Shown one piece after another: positions 14,536 to 31,000 of a stretch of 64,000 nucleotides of DNA (its first letter is position 1; every line of letters begins with the position of its first letter). The notes beneath the pieces were generated by a model that saw only the letters and a program-made list of their open reading frames with translations, ran no database searches and had not been told where the DNA came from. This stretch comes from Osedax frankpressi (lineage: Eukaryota > Annelida > Polychaeta > Sabellida > Siboglinidae), in assembly GCA_964035775.1 (NCBI GenBank), contig CAXIVS010000612.1, positions 248,001-312,000 on the forward strand, read 5' to 3'. Both the position numbers and the translations under genes were made by a program.

Positions 14536-15402
14536 TATATAACTTTATAAGATATAACTCAATAAGATATAACTCTATAATATATAACTCTATAAGATAT
14601 AACTCTATATGATATAACTCTATATAATATAACTCTATATGATATAACTCTATATGATATAACTCTATAATATATAACTATATAAGATATAACTCTATAT
14701 GATATAACTCTATATGATATAACTCTATAAGATATAACTCAATAAAATTTAACTCTATATGATATAACTCTATATGACATAACTCTATAAGATATAACTC
14801 TATAAGATATAACTCTATAATATATAACTCTATATGATATAACTCTATAAGATATAACTCTATATGATATAACTCTATATGATATAACTCTATAATATAT
14901 AACTCTATAAGATATAACTATATATAATATAACTCTATATAATATAACTTTATAATATATAACTCTATAAGATGTAACTCTATATGATATAACTCTATAA
15001 GATATAACTCTATAAGATATAACTCTAAGATATAACTCTATATGATATAACTCTATATAATATAACTCTATATGATATAACTCTATATGATATAACTCTA
15101 TAATATATAACTATATAAGATATAACTCTATATGATATAACTCTATATGATATAACTCTATAAGATATAACTCAATAAAATTTAACTCTATATGATATAA
15201 CTCTATATGACATAACTCTATAAGATATAACTCTATAAGATATAACTCTATAATATATAACTCTATATGATATAACTCTATAAGATATAACTCTATATGA
15301 TATAACTCTATATGATATAACTCTATAATATATAACTCTATAAGATATAACTATATATAATATAACTCTATATAATATAACTTTATAATATATAACTCTA
15401 TA
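14536..15402. repeat. 433-bp tandem duplication
   Basis: AAGATGTAAC occurs at 14969 and 15402, 433 bp apart, each preceded by the same series of CTTTATAATAT, CTATATATAA, CTCAATAAAATTTAAC and GACATAAC units. An identical 433-bp spacing occurs at 25481 and 25914, after a matching ATATCTCTAGAAG site (24374 here, 14069 there). The duplication is therefore part of a larger copied block about 10.3-10.5 kb away. Outer edges are approximate. Confidence 0.78.
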
Positions 15403-18400
15403 AGATGTAACTCTATATGATATAACTCTATAGAATATAACTCTATAAGATATAACTCTATATAATATAACTCTATAAGATATAACTATATAAGATATAA
15501 CTCTATATGATATAACTCTATATAATATAACTTTATAAGATATAACTCAATAAGATATAACTCTATAAGATATAACTCAATAAGATATAACTCTATAAGA
15601 TATAACTCTATATGATATAACTCTATATGATATAACTCTATATGATATAACTCTATATGATATAACTCTATATGATATAACTCTATAAGATATAACTCTA
15701 TAAGATATAACTCTAAGATATAACTCTATATGATATAACTCTATATAATATAACTCTATATGATATAACTCTATATGATATAACTCTATATGATATAACT
15801 CTATAAGATATAACTCTAGAAGATATAACTCTATATAATATAACTCTATAAGATATAACTCTAATAGATATAACTCTAAGATATAACGCTATATGATATA
15901 ACTATATATGATATAACTCTTATGATATAACTCAATAAGATATAAATCTATAATATATAACTCAATAAGATATAACTCTATAAGATATAACTCTATATGA
16001 TATAACTCTATATAATATAACTCTATATGATATAACTCTATATGATATAACTCTATATGATATAACTCTATAAGATATAACTCTATTATATATAACTCTA
16101 TATGATATAACTCTATAAGATATAACTCTATTATATATAACTCTATATGATATAACTCTATATGATATAACTCTATAAGATATAACTCTAGAAGATATAA
16201 CTCTATATAATATAACTCTATAAGATATAACTCTAATAGATATAACTCTAAGATATAACGCTATATGATATAACTATATATGATATAACTCTTATGATAT
16301 AACTCAATAAGATATAAATCTATAATATATAACTCAATAAGCTATAACTCTATAAGATATAACTCTAATAGATATAACTCTAAGATATAACGCTATATGA
16401 TATAACTATATATGATATAACTCTTATGATATAACTCAATAAGATATAACTCTATAAGATATAACTCAATAAGATATAACTCTATAAGATATAACTCTAT
16501 ATGATATAACTCAATAAGATATAACTCTATATGATATAACTCAATAAGACATAACTCTATAAGATATAACTCTATATGATATAACTCTATAAGATATAAC
16601 TCTATATGATATAACTCTAAGATATAACTCTATATGATATAACTCTATATGATATAACTCTATATGATATAATTCTATAATATATAACTCTATAAGATAT
16701 AACTATATATGATATAACTCTATATAATATAACTTTATAATATATAACTATATAAGATATAACTCAATAAGATATAACTCTATAATATATAACTCTATAA
16801 GATATAACTCTATATGATATAACTCTATATGATATAACTCTATATGATATAACTCTATAAGATATAACTCTATAAGATATAACTCTATAAGATATAACTC
16901 GATTATATATAACTCTATATGATATAACTCTATAAGATATAACTCTATATGATATAACTCTATAATATATAACTATATAAGATATAACTCTATATGATAT
17001 AACTCTATATGATATAACTCTATATGATATAACTCAATAATATATAACTCTATATGATATAACTCTATATGATATAACTCTATATGATATAACTCTATAA
17101 GATATATCTCTAGAAGATATAACTCTATATAATATAACTCTATAAGATATGACTCTAATAGATATAACTCTAAGATATAACGCTATATGATATAACTATA
17201 TATGATATAACTCTTATGATATAACTCAATAAGATATAAATCTATAATATATAACCCAATAAGATATAACTCTATAAGATATAATTCTAATAGATATAAC
17301 TCTAAGATATAACGCTATATGATATAACTATATATTATATAACTCTTATGATATAACTCAATAAGATATAAATCTATAATATATAACCCAATAAGATATA
17401 ACTCTATAAGATATAACTCTAATAGATATAACTCTATAAGATATAACTCTATATGATATAACTCTATAAGATATAACTCTATAAGATATAACTCAATAAG
17501 ATATAACTCTATAAGATATAACTCTATATGATATAACTCAATAAGATATAACTCTATATGATATAACTCAATAAGACATAACTCTATAAGATATAACTCT
17601 ATATGATATAACTCTATAAGATATAACTCTATATGATATATCTCTAAGATATAACTCTATATGATATAACTCTATATGATATAACTCTATAAGATATAAC
17701 TCTATATGATATAATTCTTTAATATATAACTCTATAAGATATAACTATATATGATATAACTCTATATAATATAACTTTATAATATATAACTTTATAAGAT
17801 ATAACTCAATAAGATATAACTCTATAATATATAACTCTATAAGATATAACTCTATATGATATAACTCTATATAATATAACTCTATATGATATAACTCTAT
17901 ATGATATAACTCTATAATATATAACTATATAAGATATAACTCTATATGATATAACTCTATATGATATAACTCTATAAGATATAACTCAATAAAATTTAAC
18001 TCTATATGATATAACTCTATATGACATAACTCTATAAGATATAACTCTATAAGATATAACTCTATAATATATAACTCTATATGATATAACTCTATAAGAT
18101 ATAACTCTATATGATATAACTCTATATGATATAACTCTATAATATATAACTCTATAAGATATAACTATATATAATATAACTCTATATAATATAACTTTAT
18201 AATATATAACTCTATAAGATGTAACTCTATATGATATAACTCTATAAGATATAACTCTATAAGATATAACTCTAAGATATAACTCTATATGATATAACTC
18301 TATATAATATAACTCTATATGATATAACTTTATATGATATAACTCTATAATATATAACTATATAAGATATAACTCTATATGATATAACTCTATATGATAT

Positions 18401-20451
18401 AACTCTATAAGATATAACTCAATAAAATTTAACTCTATATGATATAACTCTATATGACATAACTCTATAAGATATAACTCTATAAGATATAACTCTATTA
18501 TATATAACTCTATATGATATAACTCTATAAGATATAACTCTATTATATATAACTCTATATGATATAACTCTATATGATATAACTCTATATGATATAACTC
18601 TATATGATATAACTCAATAATATATAACTCTATATGATATAACTCTATATGATATAACTCTATATGATATAACTCTATATGATATAACTCAATAATATAT
18701 AACTCTATATGATATAACTCTATAAGATATAACTCTATTATATATAACTCTATATGATATAACTCTATAAGATATAACTCTATTATATATAACTCTATAT
18801 GATATAACTCTATAAGATATAACTCTATTATATATAACTCTATATGATATAACTCTATATGATATAACTCTATAAGATATAACTCTAGAAGATATAACTC
18901 TATATAATATAACTCTATAAGATATAACTCTAATAGATATAACTCTAAGATATAACGCTATATGATATAACTATATATGATATAACTCTTATGATATAAC
19001 TCAATAAGATATAAATCTATAATATATAACTCAATAAGCTATAACTCTATAAGATATAACTCTAATAGATATAACTCTAAGATATAACGCTATAAGATAT
19101 AACTCTATATGATATAACTCTATATGATATAATTCTATAATATATAACTCTATAAGATATAACTATATATGATATAACTCTATATAATATAACTTTATAA
19201 TATATAACTTTATAAGATATAACTCAATAAGATATAACTCTATAATATATAACTCTATAAGATATAACTCTATATGATATAACTCTATATGATATAACTC
19301 TATATGATATAACTCTATAAGATATAACTCTATATAATATAACTTTATAATATATAACTTTATAAGATATAACTCAATAAGATATAACTCTATAATATAT
19401 AACTCTATAAGATATAACTCTATATGATATAACTCTATATAATATAACTCTATATGATATAACTCTATATGATATAACTCTATAATATATAACTATATAA
19501 GATATAACTCTATATGATATAACTCTATATGATATAACTCTATAAGATATAACTCAATAAAATTTAACTCTATATGATATAACTCTATATGACATAACTC
19601 TATAAGATATAACTCTATAAGATATAACTCTATAATATATAATTCTATATGATATAACTCTATAAGATATAACTCTATATGATATAACTCTATATGATAT
19701 AACTCTATAATATATAACTCTATAAGATATAACTATATATAATATAACTCTATATAATATAACTTTATAATATATAACTCTATAAGATGTAACTCTATAT
19801 GATATAACTCTATAAGATATAACTCTATAAGATATAACTCTAAGATATAACTCTATATGATATAACTCTATATAATATAACTCTATATGATATAACTTTA
19901 TATGATATAACTCTATAATATATAACTATATAAGATATAACTCTATATGATATAACTCTATATGATATAACTCTATAAGATATATCTCAATAAAATTTAA
20001 CTCTATATGATATAACTCTATATGACATAACTCTATAAGATATAACTCTATAAGATATAACTCTATTATATATAACTCTATATGATATAACTCTATAAGA
20101 TATAACTCTATTATATATAACTCTATATGATATAACTCTATATGATATAACTCTATATGATATAACTCTATATGATATAACTCTATATGATATAACTCAA
20201 TAATATATAACTCTATATGATATAACTCTATATGATATAACTCTATATGATATAACTCAATAATATATAACTCTATATGATATAACTCTATAAGATATAA
20301 CTCTATTATATATAACTCTATATGATATAACTCTATAAGATATAACTCTATTATATATAACTCTATATGATATAACTCTATAAGATATAACTCTATTATA
20401 TATAACTCTATATGATATAACTCTATATGATATAACTCTATAAGATATAAC

Positions 20452-23451
20452 TCTAGAAGATATAACTCTATATAATATAACTCTATAAGATATAACTCTA
20501 ATAGATATAACTCTAAGATATAACGCTATATGATATAACTATATATGATATAACTCTTATGATATAACTCAATAAGATATAAATCTATAATATATAACTC
20601 AATAAGCTATAACTCTATAAGATATAACTCTAATAGATATAACTCTAAGATATAACGCTATAAGATATAACTATATATGATATAACTCTTATGATATAAC
20701 TCAATAAGATATAACTCTATAAGATATAACTCAATAAGATATAACTCTATAAGATATAACTCTATATGATATAACTCAATAAGATATAACTATATATGAT
20801 ATAACTCAATAAGACATAACTCTATAAGATATAACTCTATATGATATAACTCTATAAGATATAACTCTATATGATATAACTCTAAGATATAACTCTATAT
20901 GATATAACTCTATATGATATAACTCTATATGATATAATTCTATAATATATAACTCTATAAGATATAACTATATATGATATAACTCTATATAATATAACTT
21001 TATAATATATAACTTTATAAGATATAACTCAATAAGATATAACTCTATAATATATAACTCTATAAGATATAACTCTATATGATATAACTCTATATGATAT
21101 AACTCTATATGATATAACTCTATAAGATATAACTCTATAAGATATAACTCTATAAGATATAACTCTATTATATATAACTCTATATGATATAACTCTATAA
21201 GATATAACTCTATATGATATAACTCTATAATATATAACTATATAAGATATAACTCTATATGATATAACTCTATATGATATAACTCTATATGATATAACTC
21301 TATATGATATAACTTTATATGATATAACTCTATAATATATAACTATATAAGATATAACTCTATATGATATAACTCTATATGATATAACTCTATAAGATAT
21401 AACTCAATAAAATTTAACTCTATATGATATAACTCTATATGACATAACTCTATAAGATATAACTCTATAAGATATAACTCTATTATATATAACTCTATAT
21501 GATATAACTCTATAAGATATAACTCTATTATATATAACTCTATATGATATAACTCTATATGATATAACTCTATATGATATAACTCAATAATATATAACTC
21601 TATATGATATAACTCTATATGATATAACTCTATATGATATAACTCTATATGATATAACTCAATAATATATAACTCTATATGATATAACTCTATAAGATAT
21701 AACTCTATTATATATAACTCTATATGATATAACTCTATAAGATATAACTCTATTATATATAACTCTATATGATATAACTCTATAAGATATAACTCTATTA
21801 TATATAACTCTATATGATATAACTCTATATGATATAACTCTATAAGATATAACTCTAGAAGATATAACTCTATATAATATAACTCTATAAGATATAACTC
21901 TAATAGATATAACTCTAAGATATAACGTTATATGATATAACTATATATGATATAACTCTTATGATATAACTCAATAAGATATAAATCTATAATATATAAC
22001 TCAATAAGCTATAACTCTATAAGATATAACTCTAATAGATATAACTCTAAGATATAACGCTATAAGATATAACTCTATATGATATAACTCTATATGATAT
22101 AATTCTATAATATATAACTCTATAAGATATAACTATATATGATATAACTCTATATAATATAACTTTATAATATATAACTTTATAAGATATAACTCAATAA
22201 GATATAACTCTATAATATATAACTCTATAAGATATAACTCTATATGATATAACTCTATATGATATAACTCTATATGATATAACTCTATATGATATAACTC
22301 TATAAGATATAACTCTATATAATATAACTTTATAATATATAACTTTATAAGATATAACTCAATAAGATATAACTCTATAATATATAACTCTATAAGATAT
22401 AACTCTATATGATATAACTCTATATAATATAACTCTATATGATATAACTCTATATGATATAACTCTATAATATATAACTATATAAGATATAACTCTATAT
22501 GATATAACTCTATATGATATAACTCTATAAGATATAACTCAATAAAATTTAACTCTATATGATATAACTCTATATGACATAACTCTATAAGATATAACTC
22601 TATAAGATATAACTCTATAATATATAATTCTATATGATATAACTCTATAAGATATAACTCTATATGATATAACTCTATATGATATAACTCTATAATATAT
22701 AACTCTATAAGATATAACTATATATAATATAACTCTATATAATATAACTTTATAATATATAACTCTATAAGATGTAACTCTATATGATATAACTCTATAA
22801 GATATAACTCTATAAGATATAACTCTAAGATATAACTCTATATGATATAACTCTATATAATATAACTCTATATGATATAACTTTATATGATATAACTCTA
22901 TAATATATAACTATATAAGATATAACTCTATATGATATAACTCTATATGATATAACTCTATAAGATATAACTCAATAAAATTTAACTCTATATGATATAA
23001 CTCTATATGACATAACTCTATAAGATATAACTCTATAAGATATAACTCTATTATATATAACTCTATATGATATAACTCTATAAGATATAACTCTATTATA
23101 TATAACTCTATATGATATAACTCTATATGATATAACTCTATATGATATAACTATATATGATATAACTCTATATGATATAACTCTATATGATATAACTCAA
23201 TAATATATAACTCTATATGATATAACTCTATATGATATAACTCTATATGATATAACTCAATAATATATAACTCTATATGATATAACTCTATAAGATATAA
23301 CTCTATTATATATAACTCTATATGATATAACTCTATAAGATATAACTCTATTATATATAACTCTATATGATATAACTCTATAAGATATAACTCTATTATA
23401 TATAACTCTATATGATATAACTCTATATGATATAACTCTATAAGATATAAC
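20452..23451. repeat. Best-preserved 3000-bp HOR copy
   Basis: TCTAGA at 20452 and 23452 and AAGCTA at 20604 and 23604 are both exactly 3000 bp apart. An inner TCTAGA at 21854 and AAGCTA at 22006 split the unit into 1402 and 1598 bp. The inner site carries the variant AACGTTA in place of AACGCTA (near 21926), and the following AAGCTATTAC variant near 23604-23612 distinguishes the next copy. These single-base marks let individual copies be told apart. Confidence 0.83.
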
Positions 23452-25047
23452 TCTAGAAGATATAACTCTATATAATATAACTCTATAAGATATAACTCTA
23501 ATAGATATAACTCTAAGATATAACGCTATATGATATAACTATATATGATATAACTCTTATGATATAACTCAATAAGATATAAATCTATAATATATAACTC
23601 AATAAGCTATTACTCTATAAGATATAACTCTAATAGATATAACTCTAAGATATAACGCTATAAGATATAACTATATATGATATAACTCTTATGATATAAC
23701 TCAATAAGATATAACTCTATAAGATATAACTCAATAAGATATAACTCTATAAGATATAACTCTATATGATATAACTCAATAAGATATAACTATATATGAT
23801 ATAACTCAATAAGACATAACTCTATAAGATATAACTCTATATGATATAACTCTATAAGATATAACTCTATATGATATAACTCTAAGATATAACTCTATAT
23901 GATATAACTCTATATGATATAACTCTATATGATATAATTCTATAATATATAACTCTATAAGATATAACTATATATGATATAACTCTATATAATATAACTT
24001 TATAATATATAACTTTATAAGATATAACTCAATAAGATATAACTCTATAATATATAACTCTATAAGATATAACTCTATATGATATAACTCTATATGATAT
24101 AACTCTATATGATATAACTCTATAAGATATAACTCTATAAGATATAACTCTATAAGATATAACTCTATTATATATAACTCTATATGATATAACTCTATAA
24201 GATATAACTCTATATGATATAACTCTATAATATATAACTATATAAGATATAACTCTATATGATATAACTCTATATGATATAACTCAATGATATATAACTC
24301 TATATGATATAACTCTATATGATATAACTCTATATGATATAACTCTATATGATATAACTCTATAAGATATATCTCTAGAAGATATAATTCTATATAATAT
24401 AACTCTATAAGATATAACTCTAATAGATATAACTCTAAGATATAACGCTATATGATATAACTATATATGATATAACTCTTATGATATAACTCAATAAGAT
24501 ATAAATCTATAATATATAACCCAATAAGATATAACTCTATAAGATATAATTCTAATAGATATAACTCTAAGATATAACGCTATATGATATAACTATATAT
24601 TATATAACTCTTATGATATAACTCAATAAGATATAAATCTATAATATATAACCCAATAAGATATAACTCTATAAGATATAACTCTAATAGATATAACTCT
24701 ATAAGATATAACTCTATATGATATAACCTTATAAGATATAACTCTATAAGATATAACTCAATAAGATATAACTCTATAAGATATAACTCTATATGATATA
24801 ACTCAATAAGATATAACTCTATATGATATAACTCAATAAGACATAACTCTATAAGATATAACTCTATATGATATAACTCTATAAGATATAACTCTATATG
24901 ATATATCTCTAAGATATAACTCTATATGATATAACTCTATATGATATAACTCTATAAGATATAACTCTATATGATATAATTCTATAATATATAACTCTAT
25001 AAGATATAACTATATATGATATAACTCTATATAATATAACTTTATAA

Positions 25048-25914
25048 TATATAACTTTATAAGATATAACTCAATAAGATATAACTCTATAATATATAAC
25101 TCTATAAGATATAACTCTATATGATATAACTCTATATAATATAACTCTATATGATATAACTCTATATGATATAACTCTATAATATATAACTATATAAGAT
25201 ATAACTCTATATGATATAACTCTATATGATATAACTCTATAAGATATAACTCAATAAAATTTAACTCTATATGATATAACTCTATATGACATAACTCTAT
25301 AAGATATAACTCTATAAGATATAACTCTATAATATATAACTCTATATGATATAACTCTATAAGATATAACTCTATATGATATAACTCTATATGATATAAC
25401 TCTATAATATATAACTCTATAAGATATAACTTTATATAATATAACTCTATATAATATAACTTTATAATATATAACTCTATAAGATGTAACTCTATATGAT
25501 ATAACTCTATAAGATATAACTCTATAAGATATAACTCTAAGATATAACTCTATATGATATAACTCTATATAATATAACTCTATATGATATAACTTTATAT
25601 GATATAACTCTATAATATATAACTATATAAGATATAACTCTATATGATATAACTCTATATGATATAACTCTATAAGATATAACTCAATAAGATTTAACTC
25701 TATATGATATAACTCTATATGACATAACTCTATAAGATATAACTCAATATGATATAACTCTATAATATATAATTCTATATGATATAACTCTATAAGATAT
25801 AACTCTATATGATATAACTCTATATGATATAACTCTATAATATATAACTCTATAAGATATAACTATATATAATATAACTCTATATAATATAACTTTATAA
25901 TATATAACTCTATA
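25048..25914. repeat. Second 433-bp tandem duplication
   Basis: AAGATGTAAC lies at 25481 and 25914, with the same preceding variant series in both. It repeats the arrangement at 14969 and 15402. Small differences (CTCAATAAAATTT against CTCAATAAGATTT, and CTCTATAAG against CTCAATATG near 25745) show that the copies have diverged slightly. Outer edges are approximate. Confidence 0.74.
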
Positions 25915-26979
25915 AGATGTAACTCTATATGATATAACTCTATAAGATATAACTCTATAAGATATAACTCTAAGATATAACTCTATATGATATAACTCTA
26001 TATAATATAACTCTATATGATATAACTTTATATGATATAACTCTATAATATATAACTATATAAGATATAACTCTATATGATATAACTCTATATGATATAA
26101 CTCTATAAGATATAACTCAATAAAATTTAACTCTATATGATATAACTCTATATGACATAACTCTATAAGATATAACTCTATAAGATATAACTCTATTATA
26201 TATAACTCTATATGATATAACTCTATAAGATATAACTCTATTATATATAACTCTATATGATATAACTCTATATGATATAACTCTATATGATATAACTCTA
26301 TATGATATAACTCTATATGATATAACTCAATAATATATAACTCTATATGATATAACTCTATATGATATAACTCTATATGATATAACTCAATAATATATAA
26401 CTCTATATGATATAACTCTATAAGATATAACTCTATTATATATAACTCTATATGATATAACTCTATAAGATATAACTCTATTATATATAACTCTATATGA
26501 TATAACTCTATAAGATATAACTCTATTATATATAACTCTATATGATATAACTCTATATGATATAACTCTATAAGATATAACTCTAGAAGATATAACTCTA
26601 TATAATATAACTCTATAAGATATAACTCTAATAGATATAACTCTAAGATATAACGCTATATGATATAACTATATATGATATAACTCTTATGATATAACTC
26701 AATAAGATATAAATCTATAATATATAACTCAATAAGCTATAACTCTATAAGATATAACTCTAATAGATATAACTCTAAGATATAACGCTATAAGATATAA
26801 CTATATATGATATAACCCTATATGATATAACTCTATATGATATAACTATATAAGATATAACTCTAATAGATATAACTCTAAGATATAACGCTATATGATA
26901 TAACTATATATTATATAACTCTTATGATATAACTCAATAAGATATAACTCTATAAGATATAACTCAATAAGATATAACT

Positions 26980-29669
26980 CTATATGATATAACTCAATAA
27001 GACATAACTCTATAAGATATAACTCTATATGATATAACTCTATATGATATAACTCTATAAGATATAACTCTATATGATATAATTCTATAATATATAAATC
27101 TATAAGATATAACTATATATGATATAACTCTATATAATATAACTTTATAATATATAACTTTATAAGATATAACTCAATAAGATATAACTCTATAATATAT
27201 AACTCTATAAGATATAACTCTATATGATATAACTCTATATAATATAACTCTATATGATATAACTCTATATGATATAACTCTATAATATATAACTATATAA
27301 GATATAACTCTATATGATATAACTCTATATGATATAACTCTATAAGATATAACTCAATAAGATTTAACTCTATATGATATAACTCTATATGACATAACTC
27401 TATAAGATATAACTCTATAAGATATAACTCTATAATATATAACTCTATATGATATAACTCTATAAGATATAACTCTATATGATATAACTCTATGTGATAT
27501 AACTCTATAATATATAACTCTATAAGATATAACTATATATAATATAACTCTATATAATATAACTTTATAATATATAACTCTATAAGATATAACTCTATAA
27601 GATATAACTCTATAAGATATAACTCTATATGATATAACTCTATATGATATAACTCAATATGATATAACTCTATATAATATAACTCTATAAGATATAACTC
27701 TATATGATATAACTCTATATGATATAACTCTATATAATATAACTCTATAAGATATAACTCTATATGATATAACTCTATAAGATATAACTCTATAAGATAT
27801 AACTCTATAAGATATAACTCTATATGATATAACTCTATATGATATAACTCAATATGATATAACTCTATAATATATAATTCTATATGATATAACTCTATAA
27901 GATATAACTCTATATGATATAACTCTATATGATATAACTCTATAATATATAACTCTATAAGATATAACTATATATAATATAACTCTATATAATATAACTT
28001 TATAATATATAACTCTATAAGATGTAACTCTATATGATATAACTCTATAAGATATAACTCTATAAGATATAACTCTAAGATATAACTCTATATGATATAA
28101 CTCTATATAATATAACTCTATATGATATAACTTTATATGATATAACTCTATAATATATAACTATATAAGATATAACTCTATATGATATAACTCTATATGA
28201 TATAACTCTATAAGATATAACTCTATATGATATAACTCTATAAGATATAACTCTATAAGATATAACTCTATATGATATAACTCTATAGGATATAACTATA
28301 TATGATATAACACTATAATATATAATTCTATAGGATATAACTCTATAAGATATAACTCTATATGTTATAACTCTATAAGATATAACTCTATATGATATAA
28401 CTCTATAAGATATAACTCTATTATATATAACTCTATAAGATATAACTCTATAAGATATAACTCTATTATATATAACTCTATAAGATATAACTTTATAAGA
28501 TATAACTCTATATGATATAACTCTATATGATATAACTCTGTATGATATAACTCTATAAGATATAACTCTATATGATATAACTCTATATGATATAACTCAA
28601 TAAGATATAACTCTATATGATATAACTCTATAAGATATAACTCTATAAGATATAACTCTATAAGATATAACTCTATATAATATAACTCTATAAGATATAA
28701 CTCTATATGATATAACTCTATAAGATATAACTCTATAATATATAACTTTATAAGATATAACTCAATAAGATATAACTCTATAATATATAACTCTATAAGA
28801 TATAACTCTATATGATATAACTCTATAAGATATAACTCTATAAGATATAACTCTATTAGATATAACTCTATAAGATATAACTCTAAGATATAACTCTATA
28901 TGATATAACTCTATGTGATATAACTCTATATAATATAACTCTATAAGATATAACTATATGAGATATAACTCTATAAGATATAACTCTATATAATATAACT
29001 CTATATAATATAACTCTATAAGATATAACTCTATATGATATAACTCTAAGATATAACTCAATATGATATAACTCAACAAGACATAACTCTATATGATATA
29101 ACTCTATAAGGTATAACTCTAATAGATATAACTCTAAGATATAACGCTATATGATATAACTCTTATGATATAACTCAATAAGATATAACTCTATAAGATA
29201 TAAATCAATAAGATATAACTCTATATGATATAACTTTATAATATATAACTTTATAAGATATAACTCAATAAGATATAACTCTATAAGATATAACTCTATA
29301 AGATATAACTCTATATGATATAACTCTATATAATAAAACTTTATAATATATAACTTAATAAGATATAACTCAATAAGATATAACTCTATAAGATATAACT
29401 CTATAAGATATAACTCTATAAGATATAACTCAATAAGATATAACTCTATAAGATATAACTCTATATGATATAACTTTATAAGATATAACTCTATACTATA
29501 TAACTCTATAAGATATAACTCTATAAGATATAACTCTATAAGATATAACTCTATATGATATAACTCTATATAATATAACTTTATAATATATAACTTAATA
29601 AGATATAACTCAATAAGATATAACTCTATAAGATATAACTCTATAAGATATAACTCTATAAGATATAAC
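26980..29669. repeat. Block D, copy 1
   Basis: This block carries the markers ATATAAATCTATAAG (AAATCT at 27096), TGTGAT (27493), CTATAATTCTATAGG-type units near 28.3 kb, CTGTAT near 28.54 kb, CAACAAG near 29.08 kb, and AAGGTATAAC (29108). The same order occurs at about 36.41-39.17 kb and 39.42-42.17 kb. Offsets to the first of these are 9428 at AAATCT and TGTGAT and 9475 at AAGGTATAAC. Its middle part also resembles the 1373-bp unit at 7.8-11.4 kb. Confidence 0.83.
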
Positions 29670-31000
29670 TCAGTAAGATATAACTATATATGATATAACT
29701 CTATATGATATAACTCTATATGATATAACTCTATATGATATAACTCTATAAGATATAACTCTATAAGATATAACTCTATATGATATAACTCTATAAGATA
29801 TAACTCTATAAGATATAACTCTATATGATATAACTCTATAAGATATAATTCTATATGATATAACTCTATATGATATAACTCTATATGATATAACTCTATA
29901 AGATATAACTCTATAAGATATAACTCTATATGATATAACTCTATAAGATATAACTCTATAAGATATAACTCTATATGATATAACTCTATAAGATATAATT
30001 CTATATGATATAACTCTATATGATATAACTCTATATGATATAACTCTATAAGATATAACTCTATAAGATATAACTCTATATGATATAACTTTATAAGATA
30101 TAACTCTATAAGATATAACTCTATAATATATAACTCTATATGATATAACTCTATATGATATAACTCTATATGATATAACTCTATATGCTATAAATCTATA
30201 TGATATAACTCTATAAGATATAACTCTATATGATATAACTCTATATGACATAACTATATATGATATAACACTATAAGATATAACTCTATAGGATATAACT
30301 CTATAAGATATAACTCTATATGCTATAACTCTATATGATATAACTCTATATGATATAACTATATAAGACATAATTATATATGATATAACTCTATATGATA
30401 TAACTCTATATGCTATAACTCTATATGACATAACTATATAAGACATAATTCTATATGATATAACTCTATAAGATATAACTCTATATGATATAACTCTATA
30501 GGATATAACTATATATGATATAACACTATAAGATATAACTCTATAGGATATAACTCTATAAGATATAACTCTATAAGATATAACTCTATATGTTATAACT
30601 CTATAAGATATAACTCTATATGATATAACTCTATAATATATAACTCTATTATACATAACTCTATATGATATAACTCTATAAGATATAACTCTATTATATA
30701 TAACTCTATAAGATATAACTCTATAAGATATAACTCTATTATATATAACTCTATAAGATATAACTTTATAAGATATAACTCTATATGATATAACTCTATA
30801 AGATATAACTCTATAAGATATAACTCTATATGATATAACTCTATAAGATATAACTCAATAAGATATAACTCTCTATGATATAACTCTATAAGATATAACT
30901 CTATAAGATATAACTCTATAAGATATAACTCTATATAATATAACTCTATAAGATATAACTCTATATGATATAACTCTATAAGATATAACTCTATATGATA
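29670..31000. repeat. Block E, long in-phase run, copy 1
   Basis: About 990 bp (29670-30656) of strictly 15-bp units with no CTCAATAAG, 13-bp or 14-bp monomer. It is followed by CTATTATACAT (ending 30656), CTATTATAT units and the variant CTCTCTATG (30869). The block recurs at 42169-43500 (offset 12499 at the left edge, 12484 at the CTATTATACAT marker, a one-unit difference). Shorter versions lie at about 32687-33600 and, deleted inside, at about 45139-45650. Confidence 0.83.

Larger units (their letters stand above)
13281..26980. repeat. About 3.0-kb HOR domain
   Basis: A distinctive AATAAGCTATAAC monomer (AAGCTA) occurs at 13284, 16339, 19036, 20604, 22006, 23604 and 26734. Alternate copies are 3055 (13284/16339), 2970 (19036/22006), 3000 (20604/23604) and 3130 bp (23604/26734) apart. 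TCTAGA sites at 14069, 15815, 16187, 17109, 18884, 20452, 21854, 23452, 24374 and 26582 follow the same rhythm. The domain is thus an approximately 3.0-kb unit made of two unequal halves of about 1.4-1.6 kb, with a few single-half or partial copies. The form ATATCTCTAGAAG (preceding T to C spacing intact) marks 14069, 17109 and 24374. Confidence 0.85.

Noticed and set aside
29670-30656. 328-codon minus-strand frame and its relatives at 32687-33373, 42169-43140 and 45139-45420
   Set aside because: These are copies of block E. Shared translation follows from DNA block duplication and gives no sign of protein-level selection.
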